Assembly (NCBI GenBank): GCA_028822955.1
Contig: JAPKCL010000009.1
Location: 1 to 26,751 of the forward strand
Direction: 5' to 3'
Origin: Candidatus Poseidoniaceae archaeon
Lineage (GTDB): Archaea; Thermoplasmatota; Poseidoniia; Poseidoniales; Poseidoniaceae
DNA: 26,751 bases
Shown here: positions 13,251 through 20,729 of the stretch, piece by piece
Layout: every line of letters starts with the position of its first letter
Numbering within the stretch: the first letter of the stretch is position 1
Program-made: the position numbers and the translations under genes
The notes under the pieces: model-generated
What the model was told of the DNA's origin: nothing
The model's database searches: none
The model's input: only the letters and a program-made list of their open reading frames with translations

Positions 13251-15669
13251 AAATGTCGAAGTCGTCATCAGTTGGTAGAGGTACTGACTGCGTGCTGGTT
13301 GATTTTTGTTCAAGCGGTTGATTGGTTGGAGATTGAAGTAGTGTGTGTTCTATATGCGGAGTCGAAACTTTTCCGGTTTGAATTTGGTCCAACAAGGAAT
13401 CAGCAGATGTTCGTAATTCGTTGGAACTGTGAGATTGTAACACCGTAGTTGCTGCTTGCGTTAATGCTGGGTTCACGAGTTCACTTGTTTCCTTGTAGGC
13501 ACCTGCTCGCCTTTGGAAGTCTTCTTTGAAATCTTCAGAACGTACTTTGACTGAAGTATCTTCAGCAACTTCTTGCGTCGTTTCACTAAATTTCGCCATC
13601 CAGTCACCAGTTGCTTCAGTGTCTTTTTTGCGATACATTTCTTCTCGCTGACGTTGTTCAAGGTTTCTTTGATTTCGTGAAACTATTGATTTGAAAATAA
13701 CTACACCCGAAAATATAACGGCGCATATCATCAAAAACCATGCCTTGAATATCTGGAAGCCTGTTGAGAACGCTGCACTCAAATCAAATGATTCCTCGAC
13801 CTCATCGACCTGCCAAGTGATTCCTTTGTAGTCGCCCTTACAGGTGTAAACAAACTCTGTACTCGGTTCGAATTGTGAACGAATCGTGGTATTGACCCAT
13901 ACGGTGCCGTTGGTTGGTTGGTCGGTGGGTAACTCAACCCAAGCACGTACAGTGAAGTTGCTACCGACTTGGATACCACTCACTTCAAAAGAACGAGGGA
14001 ACTCAACATCTTCTTCATAGATTGCGTTTGAGGGCGGTAGGAATGTCATATCTGTAGCGTGCGATGATTGTAACTGGACCAAGAGTCCGTCCGCAGTATT
14101 TCCTTCATTCCGAACCGTCATTGCGATTGAAAGTCGCCCACTGCTATCCAACTCTTCAATGACATCCAAAAACACCCACTTGATGACCGGTGCGATTTTC
14201 ACTGGTACACGTGCAATACCGACAAGTGTTTCAGTATTGAGCAAACGAACTTCTATCACGACATCACCCATTTCAAATGCAGATGCAGATGAGTTAGCTG
14301 TAATGTTGAGTATCTCCTTTTCAACCAAACCGTTTGGTCCAACTTCCGTGGTCGAGACAAGGAGTTCCGCATTGACAAAGTCGGGAACTTGAGTCAAGAT
14401 GAACTCGTAACTATCAACTGCATTCCCTGTATTTTCGAGTGATACACGAGCATCACATGAGGCATTTGGGAGAAGGTCTTGACATGAGTTAGTGAGTAAC
14501 TGGACCGTGCCGTTACGCTGCCAATCAATCGATGCCCCGACGTCAATGGTCTGCATTCGAACCAGAGCACCATTGGCATATACTCGTAATCGAATGTCGA
14601 TTTCACCTGAATATTCAAGTGGTGATTGGAACCCAATTTCGACAGTTCTCGATTCATTCGGTTGGAGAATGTTCCCTTCTAAGCCTCCGAAAAGAGCAAT
14701 TGTCCAACCGTTAGTCGCAATTCGGTCATCGGTGAGAACACCTTCAATTGGCAGTCCATCTTTAGAAATCGCTTGGAGTTCCATATTGATGTAATTCTGT
14801 GAATTTCCATTGTTGCGAACCGAAATTGGAATTCGGTCGTTTCCTCCCGGCCTAAGCAGTAAATCATCAGCCGCATCGTCGATGGTGACATTGTGAAACA
14901 CATTCATCAATAAATCAAAAGACCATTGTGAAATCGCACCATCAATACTCGATACTGCTTTTAATTGAAAACGTGGTCCAGTATAGGATTGGGGCGCACC
15001 ATCAATAATTGGTGGGACATCAATCCAAATGAATACGTAACTCAGAGAACCAGGTTGGAGCGTTTCATACGCATTGACACCTTGTGTTGAATTCATTGTC
15101 CATCCCCAATTCCATTCTGTTTGTGAATACAAATTGTAGGTGACATTGTCTTCCAAAGTAGCATCGTTTGTGATGTTCATGGCAACGGCCGTTCTTGTAT
15201 CTGGGGTGGCAATGAAAGAGGACACTCCTGTCACGCCAAAATTAAGGTTGGAGTATGGGGATACCTGGGTTTGAAAGTCTTCAATTTGAAACCAACTCGG
15301 GTCATTTTCTGAAGTAAAGTTTAACGAAACATTGTAGGTCTCAAAAGCGGCATCTACATCTGCAGTTAAATTGAATTTAACCTGTCGGAGATAACCACTT
15401 TCAACAAACTTGGAATGAGGTAATCCGGTTGCTTCGAGCCCATTCACTTCGGAGACCAGTTCGAAGGTATAGGTGTCATCAAGGTCTCCGGTATTATGAA
15501 GAGTGAACAACACCTCAATCAATTCACTTTGGTGAATGGTCAATTTGTTGAGTCCAATAACATCCAATTCCACACTTCTTGCAAGGGGTGGGTTTGTATC
15601 TGCTGTAGCCACTGCCAAAGGAACAATTGAATGTAACACGATGAGCATTACAATGAACACTCTGCGCAT
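13249..15669 (-). CDS. Membrane-anchored surface protein with NEW3/CARDB-like repeats
   Basis: An 806-residue protein. The signal peptide is residues about 3-23 (VFIVMLIVLHSIVPLAVATA). The outer part carries several beta-sandwich repeats marked by N-x-GN turns: HNTGDLDDTYTF near 55, VRNNGNSQNYINMEL near 290, LENTGNAVDSYEFIL near 415 and VRNEGNTADGLLVQL near 515. Such repeats (NEW3, CARDB and relatives) are common adhesion or spacer modules in archaeal surface proteins. A membrane helix (AWFLMICAVIFSGVVIF) spans about 638-660 and is followed by a basic segment SIVSRNQRN. The cytoplasmic tail of about 145 residues is charged, partly helical (EQRQREEMYRKK) and then low in order, ending DDDFDI. 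It is the first gene of the run leading into rnhB, gltX and the CBS-like gene. Coupling a surface protein to informational genes is odd. Partner and ligand are unknown. Confidence 0.75.
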   Translation of the reverse strand: MRRVFIVMLIVLHSIVPLAVATADTNPPLARSVELDVIGLNKLTIHQSELIEVLFTLHNTGDLDDTYTFELVSEVNGLEATGLPHSKFVESGYLRQVKFNLTADVDAAFETYNVSLNFTSENDPSWFQIEDFQTQVSPYSNLNFGVTGVSSFIATPDTRTAVAMNITNDATLEDNVTYNLYSQTEWNWGWTMNSTQGVNAYETLQPGSLSYVFIWIDVPPIIDGAPQSYTGPRFQLKAVSSIDGAISQWSFDLLMNVFHNVTIDDAADDLLLRPGGNDRIPISVRNNGNSQNYINMELQAISKDGLPIEGVLTDDRIATNGWTIALFGGLEGNILQPNESRTVEIGFQSPLEYSGEIDIRLRVYANGALVRMQTIDVGASIDWQRNGTVQLLTNSCQDLLPNASCDARVSLENTGNAVDSYEFILTQVPDFVNAELLVSTTEVGPNGLVEKEILNITANSSASAFEMGDVVIEVRLLNTETLVGIARVPVKIAPVIKWVFLDVIEELDSSGRLSIAMTVRNEGNTADGLLVQLQSSHATDMTFLPPSNAIYEEDVEFPRSFEVSGIQVGSNFTVRAWVELPTDQPTNGTVWVNTTIRSQFEPSTEFVYTCKGDYKGITWQVDEVEESFDLSAAFSTGFQIFKAWFLMICAVIFSGVVIFKSIVSRNQRNLEQRQREEMYRKKDTEATGDWMAKFSETTQEVAEDTSVKVRSEDFKEDFQRRAGAYKETSELVNPALTQAATTVLQSHSSNELRTSADSLLDQIQTGKVSTPHIEHTLLQSPTNQPLEQKSTSTQSVPLPTDDDFDI

Positions 15670-15762
15670 AGCCTGTCCACGGAGTCAAGCATTTCAATCT
15701 CTCTCTGAGTGTGCATCACAAAGATTCGTAGTCTTCATCAAGCAGATGAAACTCGGAACGCC

Positions 15763-16140
15763 ATGGCACCAATTTGGCCCTTTGGGAAAAAGAAGCAACT
15801 TCTCATGCTTGATGAACCTGAACCCGAACCCATTATGTATCGGAAAAATACTGAAGATGCCGAAGAAGTATTGACGGATACATCGCATCGTGAATCAGTA
15901 GATTACAAAGCCGCAGTATCGTTGTTTGGTAACGGTGATACGACGGTGAAACGGGCTGAAGAGCAATCACAATTCTATGAAGGCCTTGTCGATTCTTCAC
16001 CACTGTCGCAGGCGGCTGAAACATTCACGTGGGTTCATCATACTGATGGCTACCATTACAAGCAATTCACGGGCGGAGCATTTGATCCAGTAGCACATCA
16101 AAAAAGTGCCGACGGCACCTATACGCCTTACCAGTCTTAA
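15763..16140 (+). CDS. Small acidic protein of unknown function (125 aa)
   Basis: I do not recognise it. The start MAPIWPFGKKKQLLMLDEPE at 15763 is preferred to the longer frame from 15709 because the upstream part is low-quality leader-like sequence. The N-terminus is short, hydrophobic and then basic, and could touch the membrane. The middle is acidic and probably disordered (DEPEPEPIMYRKNTEDAEE). The C-terminal half (about 70-125) is rich in aromatic residues and histidine, for example TWVHHTDGYHYKQFTGGAFDP, which looks like a small folded unit. The stop TAA (16138-16140) overlaps the stop of convergent pheT within the palindrome TTAA. The normal codon use and clean ending favour a real gene. 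Confidence 0.65.
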   Translation: MAPIWPFGKKKQLLMLDEPEPEPIMYRKNTEDAEEVLTDTSHRESVDYKAAVSLFGNGDTTVKRAEEQSQFYEGLVDSSPLSQAAETFTWVHHTDGYHYKQFTGGAFDPVAHQKSADGTYTPYQS

Positions 16141-17885
16141 ACAGGGTCTGGAAGTACTGACTGCAATGCTGCGATATCAAACTCAGCGCCATTCAAAGGC
16201 ACTCGTAATTCGTATTGTGCACTCACGGCAGGGTCCATTTCACCAAAACAGCCAACATGTACGCCATCGATGACGACCTTTGCACATCGTCCAGTAAGCC
16301 AAGGACCCATTGTGCCCTTCAGTGCCTTAATCGTGTATTCTTTTGCTCCAAGGTCTCGCAGCAGTGCTTGGATACGGCCACGTATGGCAGCAAAACCGCC
16401 GCCTTGTTCAGCGACTAAGAATGCGAACCGTTCATTGTTTTTATGGTCTCGAATAACCGTACCTAATTCATACACTGCTTGAGGTAAATCATGATGTCGG
16501 TTTGATGCCATCAAGCGAAACAGACCGGGCAAGAGGTACTGTCGAAGGAGCGTGTGGTCGATTGTAATCGGGTTGGTAATGCGAGTCACTTCTCCCATTG
16601 GTGGCCATCGCATTGCTTCAAATTGGTCAAAATCATTTGACAAAGTAAGCGATTGAATCTGCATGAATCCGAGTCCTTGGAGAGAATCTCTTAGGCGGCG
16701 GCGAATATGTCCATCGGTTCGTGGCACAGCAGTAAGCGGTGCCTTTGGAACATCCGTTCCTAAATCTTCATACCCGTGACCAATGGCAACGTCTTCAACC
16801 AAATCAACTGGGTGAAGGATGTCAAATCTCCATCGAGGCATTGCAATGGTAAGAACCGAATCTCCTTCAACCACATCTGCCATTTTTGTTACTGTAGTTG
16901 ATGTATATTCTGTTGCTGGTTGTCGGCCTAAATATTCTCCACCCATTCGGTTAATGGCTGTAGAGACTTCTTCATCGGTAAGACTGCGACCAAGTAATCC
17001 ATCGAGGAGACGTTCAGTGACTTGGTGAACAATCGGTTCAGGATTGGGGAGGTGTTCAACCGTTCCATCAAATCCAGTCACTTCGACAGATTCAATCTGT
17101 CCTCCACGTTCTGCAAGTTGCAGTGCAATTAACATCAAACTCGATTCACAAGCACGGCGATCCCAACCGGTCACGTCGATGAAAAAATCTTCAGTTGATT
17201 GTGTGACAGTCGTATGGTTGCCATTGATGATTGGTGGGAAGGACAGAACCTCATTATTGGCGTCAAAAATAATTGGATAGGCGTCCATGCCTTCGAGTAA
17301 GTGTGCATAATCAACTCCCTTAGGGTGGGAGGTGAGTATTTCATCGAGTGTCATTTCTTCTGACATTGCCAATGGGCAAAAGGAAGTTGAACTTGGTACC
17401 GCTTGAACATGGAATGGTGGAGCGACTTTTGCCAAATCATGAACACCTATCGACGCTCTTCGCCGTCCCCTTCCTAAAGCGAAATGTAACTTTTCTTGGT
17501 GTTCCATGAGTGCTTTGATGAATTCATCCTTCTCTTCTTTATCGTTGCCAGTCTTCACATTTCGCACGACTGCCCCGAGAATAATTGGACGAATCTGTTC
17601 CAATGCAGGGTCAACTCGCATCTGTATTGAACCGCTATTGACCTCGAGACTTGGTTCGCTTTTCGCACCATGTAAAAAGGGGCGAATTGCTTTCGCCAGT
17701 GTTTCTCCAGACAAAAGGTCTGGACGATCCGGGAAGATTTCGATGTCAAGCGTATGTTCATCGCATGTGTCAATATCAGTGCCAAGTAATGGCAATTCGG
17801 TCGCCATGCGCTCGATGTCGTGTTCTAACCCATGTTGAGCCAAGAGTTGGCTCAGCAGTTTTTGTTCAATAGAAATAGTTGGCAT
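16137..17885 (-). CDS. pheT: Phenylalanyl-tRNA synthetase beta subunit, archaeal type
   Basis: With PheS it charges tRNA(Phe); the beta subunit supplies tRNA binding and the B3/B4 editing site. The 582-residue length and opening MPTISIEQKLLSQLLAQHGL are typical of archaeal and eukaryotic PheT, which lack the bacterial EMAP-like N-terminal domain. The conserved IEIFPDRPDLLSGETLAKAI block lies near 48-67, the editing domain follows (QIRPIILGAVVRNVK), then a B5 domain around residues 270-350. MPRWRFDILHPVDLVEDVAI and GYEDL mark the catalytic-like core at about 345-375, with a long NPITIDHTLLRQYLLPGL stretch after it. A GAGGTGA site (17890-17896) lies 4 bases before the ATG and overlaps the stop of the upstream GXGXG-domain gene. 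pheS is not in the window. Its stop overlaps that of the convergent small gene. Confidence 0.96.
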   Translation of the reverse strand: MPTISIEQKLLSQLLAQHGLEHDIERMATELPLLGTDIDTCDEHTLDIEIFPDRPDLLSGETLAKAIRPFLHGAKSEPSLEVNSGSIQMRVDPALEQIRPIILGAVVRNVKTGNDKEEKDEFIKALMEHQEKLHFALGRGRRRASIGVHDLAKVAPPFHVQAVPSSTSFCPLAMSEEMTLDEILTSHPKGVDYAHLLEGMDAYPIIFDANNEVLSFPPIINGNHTTVTQSTEDFFIDVTGWDRRACESSLMLIALQLAERGGQIESVEVTGFDGTVEHLPNPEPIVHQVTERLLDGLLGRSLTDEEVSTAINRMGGEYLGRQPATEYTSTTVTKMADVVEGDSVLTIAMPRWRFDILHPVDLVEDVAIGHGYEDLGTDVPKAPLTAVPRTDGHIRRRLRDSLQGLGFMQIQSLTLSNDFDQFEAMRWPPMGEVTRITNPITIDHTLLRQYLLPGLFRLMASNRHHDLPQAVYELGTVIRDHKNNERFAFLVAEQGGGFAAIRGRIQALLRDLGAKEYTIKALKGTMGPWLTGRCAKVVIDGVHVGCFGEMDPAVSAQYELRVPLNGAEFDIAALQSVLPDPV

Positions 17886-17889
17886 ACTT

Positions 17890-17896
17890 TCACCTC
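17890..17896 (-). promoter_or_regulatory. Ribosome binding site of pheT overlapping the upstream stop
   Basis: A full GAGGTGA on the minus strand, 4 bases before the pheT ATG. The TGA at 17895-17897 that ends the upstream gene overlaps its first two bases, so translation of the two genes is probably coupled. Confidence 0.75.
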
Positions 17897-19478
17897 AACG
17901 TGCAAACCAATGTGGTAGCGGTCGGTCATAGCCGACAAGTCGTAAACCACTTATCGCAGCAGTTTCATAATCGAGCGCTCGTAAATGTTGGCGTTGGAGC
18001 TGTTCAATGGTATTCAGTCCAAGTCGTGTGAGGATGCCCGAAAGTTCTGTCGATATGCTTTGCAGCCAGTGTGCAAGGTCATGAGGGTCTTGCATCGGTA
18101 CTTCGCAACAGATAACACTGATGCCAGATGCACAGAGAATTGCTAAATCTTGGCCACTTGCAGAGAGTCCAAGCAACATTCCAGTTTGAATTGTGGTGTC
18201 CGATAAGTGAGATTTTGTTGAGCGTCCAATCATTGGAAGTGCAGCAGCCTCAGCAAGGCCGGAACCGTCTTCAATTCTGCTGATTGCCAAGTCAATTGAA
18301 TGGTGTGATGAACGAACATGGAGAGATTCTACCCGCGAAATGGAGTTGAGGAATGATACCGGTTTGTCCATTCCAAGCAAAGTACGAGTTGCAACAATAA
18401 ATCCATCAATTTCTTCCGAATTCATTGCGGGTAATTGGTCAAGGTCAACCACCATTCCACTGCTGTGTTCTAAAAGTTCAGGTGCGTCTGCTAAGTTTGT
18501 TGTTTCGATTAAAGCAAAATCAATTGGTCGAGGGTGTTCGCGAGTAATGAACGGTTGTTTTGCTAAAATCAAAGATGCGAGAGGGTCACTTTCATCCGGC
18601 ATCTGAAGGAATTCACCACTCGATACGATTGGAAGTAATGGTAACGGTAATGCAATTGGTGATTTTTCACTGTCCCCATCTGCGATGAGTACGACAGTAT
18701 CACACGTTTGGTAGGCGACTGAATGATGCAAATCTCCAGCCACTAATCCAATACTGGATAAATCCGAGGTTGAGACTGGAGGTTCCGGTGCCTCAACATG
18801 AAGCATTTCTCCCGGAACTAAACAGGCAGCATCTTTTGGAATCTCCATTCCAGCATTGTCGAGGTCAGCATTGATCGACTTCACTTCAGCAGCAGTAAGC
18901 AATCTTTGGGAAACCCCTGTGGGGAGTCGACTTGGATATCGACCATTGATGACGATTTTACCACCGGTCATACCAGCGCCAGGGTCTGAACCCACATCTC
19001 CATGAATGACGATGAGACCTCCTTTCATTCCACCTCCAATGCGTGCACCGGCTGTACCACGAATCATCAAAAGTCCACCTTCCATTCTGGCCCCAGCATC
19101 GTCGCCAACGCCGTCCATAATGCTGATTTTACCACTCCGCATAGCATAGCCCGAAAAGTTTCCAGCCATTTGTTCACAGACAATGGTATTGCCACGGTTT
19201 CCAGCGCCGAGAAATCCACCAGCGTCTCCTTGAATTGTGAAATTACCGCCGCTTCCAAAGGCAGCCACCCATGAGCCAAGAACTCCGAGTGCGCGCATTT
19301 TGGAACCTGGTGGGAGATTTGGGCAGAGCCCGAGTTCGCCATCCTTGGGGACGGGGTCACCCGCACTGGTCCAGCCAATCCGTAGAATTGCATCTTGTTT
19401 GGCGGCCTCAATCAACCTCGGACCGAGTTTCTTGTTGATCTTGAAAGAGCGTTCAACAACCTCTCGCGGTTCGGCCAT
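17895..19478 (-). CDS. Glutamate-synthase-like protein: GXGXG domain plus divergent barrel
   Basis: Two parts can be seen in 527 residues. Residues about 50-205 form a GXGXG beta-helix with repeating turns (GAGNRGNTIVCEQMAGNFSGY, DDAGARMEGG, GARIGGGMKGG, GSDPGAGMTGG). This domain ends the large subunit of glutamate synthase and also forms subunit C of formylmethanofuran dehydrogenase. Residues about 220-510 seem to be a worn FMN-type barrel. Their end, LSGILTRLGLNTIEQLQRQH, recalls the GltB segment before its GXGXG domain, and the ILCASGISVICCEVP segment may replace the iron-sulfur cysteine region. If so, the domains are in reverse order relative to GltB. The start ATG at 19478 fits a TATA element at 19544-19551; a longer frame begins at a TTG, 19529. 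Whether it still makes glutamate is doubtful. The gene is upstream of, and coupled to, pheT. Confidence 0.6.
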   Translation of the reverse strand: MAEPREVVERSFKINKKLGPRLIEAAKQDAILRIGWTSAGDPVPKDGELGLCPNLPPGSKMRALGVLGSWVAAFGSGGNFTIQGDAGGFLGAGNRGNTIVCEQMAGNFSGYAMRSGKISIMDGVGDDAGARMEGGLLMIRGTAGARIGGGMKGGLIVIHGDVGSDPGAGMTGGKIVINGRYPSRLPTGVSQRLLTAAEVKSINADLDNAGMEIPKDAACLVPGEMLHVEAPEPPVSTSDLSSIGLVAGDLHHSVAYQTCDTVVLIADGDSEKSPIALPLPLLPIVSSGEFLQMPDESDPLASLILAKQPFITREHPRPIDFALIETTNLADAPELLEHSSGMVVDLDQLPAMNSEEIDGFIVATRTLLGMDKPVSFLNSISRVESLHVRSSHHSIDLAISRIEDGSGLAEAAALPMIGRSTKSHLSDTTIQTGMLLGLSASGQDLAILCASGISVICCEVPMQDPHDLAHWLQSISTELSGILTRLGLNTIEQLQRQHLRALDYETAAISGLRLVGYDRPLPHWFAR

Positions 19479-19542
19479 GATGTTTGCTGTTGGTCCATAT
19501 CCAAATAGCCTCCCGTGGCAAGAGTTCAATTTTTGAGGTTTG

Positions 19543-19552
19543 ACATATATGT
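19543..19552. promoter_or_regulatory. Palindromic TATA element in the gap / GXGXG divergent region
   Basis: ACATATATGT is a perfect 10-bp palindrome about 70 bases upstream of the minus-strand ATG at 19478. Read on the minus strand, transcription would begin near 19519 with a leader of about 40 bases. Because it is symmetric it could in principle also fire toward gap, although gap has a better-placed element. Confidence 0.4.
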
Positions 19553-19576
19553 TCTTAGAACCATTGTGATTTTTCC

Positions 19577-19592
19577 CATCGTTTCAACGATG
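19577..19592. promoter_or_regulatory. Putative operator upstream of gap
   Basis: CATCGTT-TC-AACGATG is a 16-base palindrome with 7-bp arms and only 2 central bases, too tight for a stable RNA loop but well suited to a dimeric regulator. It ends 2 bases before the TTAATA element of gap, so a bound protein would touch the TFB recognition region. Confidence 0.5.
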
Positions 19593-19594
19593 TG

Positions 19595-19600
19595 TTAATA
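19595..19600 (+). promoter_or_regulatory. Probable TATA element of gap
   Basis: TTAATA lies 24 to 29 bases before the gap ATG at 19624, the distance expected for a leaderless or nearly leaderless archaeal transcript. A palindrome lies directly upstream. Confidence 0.45.
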
Positions 19601-19623
19601 GAGGGTCTCCAAAGGCAGGTATA

Positions 19624-20670
19624 ATGAGAACCATGACAATTAAGGTGGCCATCAACGGATACGGTACAATTGGAAAGCGCGTTGCAGATGCAGTTGACGC
19701 TCAAGAAGATATGGAAATTGTCGGGGTAACCAAGACGCGTCCTGCGTTTGGTTGTGACTTGGCTGTTCGAAAAGGGTATCCTCTTTTCTGCACTTTTGAT
19801 GATGCCGACCGTATTGCATCCTTTGCAGATGCTGGATATACCTGTCATGGCGGACTCTCGGATTTACTTGTACTTGCAGATGTTGTCATCGATTGTTCAC
19901 CAGGAAAGGTTGGAGCATCAAACAAAGCGACCTACGAAGCAGCCGGTGTGAAATGGATCTTCCAAGGCGGAGAAAAGCACGAAATGACCGGCATGTCTTA
20001 CACTTCATCAGCCAATCACCTCGAAAACATGAATGCTCCAGGTACTCGTGTTGTTTCATGCAACACAACTGGACTTTCTCGAACATTAGTTCCCTTGTAT
20101 GACCATTGTGGCGAACTGAAAGTCGAATGTACCATGATTCGAAGAGCTGCCGACCCAGGTGACTCAAATAAAGGTCCTATTAACGCTATCAAACCGGTGT
20201 TGAAAGTGCCCTCTCACCACGGCCCTGACGTTATGACTGTTAAACCGGAAATCCAAATCAATTCGATGGCAGTCGCAGTTCCAACTACGATTATGCATGT
20301 TCACGTCGTTACTGCAACTCTACCGGAGGGTCATGGCTTGACTACTGCTTCTATCTTGGAAATGTGGTCCAACAGCCCTCGCTTGGTTCTCATGAATGGT
20401 GCTGAAACTGGAATTACAACCACCGCCGAAGTGATGGAGTTCGCTCGAGATATTGGGCGGAAATGGGGCGATTTGCATGAAATTTTCATCTGGGAAGATG
20501 GTGTTAAGCTCGAAGGTAATACACTCTACTACTTCCAAGCCATTCACCAAGAGTCCGATGTCATTCCAGAGAACGTTGACGCAATTCGTGCACTGATGGG
20601 CGTTGAAGGGGATTGGAAAGCCTCTGTTGCGAAAACAGATGCAGCAATTTCAAAGTACAATCATCTTTGA
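19624..20670 (+). CDS. gap: Glyceraldehyde-3-phosphate dehydrogenase, archaeal type II
   Basis: It interconverts glyceraldehyde 3-phosphate and 1,3-bisphosphoglycerate with NAD(P), in glycolysis or gluconeogenesis. The 348 residues begin MRTMTIKVAINGYGTIGKRV, the archaeal Rossmann start. VGVTKTRPAFGCDLAVRKGYPLF is a type II signature. The catalytic cysteine is Cys146 in VVSCNTTGLSRTL, and IRRAADPGDSNKGPINAI supplies substrate-binding residues. The length is slightly above the usual 335-340. The start may instead be the second Met at 19633. The gene is divergent from the GXGXG gene across a 145-base region with two palindromes, and is followed by a strong hairpin. The neighbouring genes are not glycolytic, so control through its own promoter is likely. 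Confidence 0.96.
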   Translation: MRTMTIKVAINGYGTIGKRVADAVDAQEDMEIVGVTKTRPAFGCDLAVRKGYPLFCTFDDADRIASFADAGYTCHGGLSDLLVLADVVIDCSPGKVGASNKATYEAAGVKWIFQGGEKHEMTGMSYTSSANHLENMNAPGTRVVSCNTTGLSRTLVPLYDHCGELKVECTMIRRAADPGDSNKGPINAIKPVLKVPSHHGPDVMTVKPEIQINSMAVAVPTTIMHVHVVTATLPEGHGLTTASILEMWSNSPRLVLMNGAETGITTTAEVMEFARDIGRKWGDLHEIFIWEDGVKLEGNTLYYFQAIHQESDVIPENVDAIRALMGVEGDWKASVAKTDAAISKYNHL

Positions 20671-20674
20671 TTTG

Positions 20675-20693
20675 TGTGCCCCTTAGGGGCACA
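20675..20693 (+). terminator. Hairpin after gap
   Basis: TGTGCCCC-TTA-GGGGCACA is a perfect 8-bp, GC-rich stem with a 3-base loop, starting 4 bases after the gap stop codon. The nearest T-run (TTTT) is about 11 bases later, so it may be a terminator or a 3'-end stabilising stem separating gap from the protease gene. Confidence 0.55.
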
Positions 20694-20729
20694 GGCAAGG
20701 GGCGTTTTGAAAAGGGTAATTGATTAGGA

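Noticed and set aside
20675..20693. Integration (att) site or transposon end
   Set aside because: The inverted repeat has no partner copy nearby and no recombinase gene is present; a post-gap RNA hairpin explains it better.
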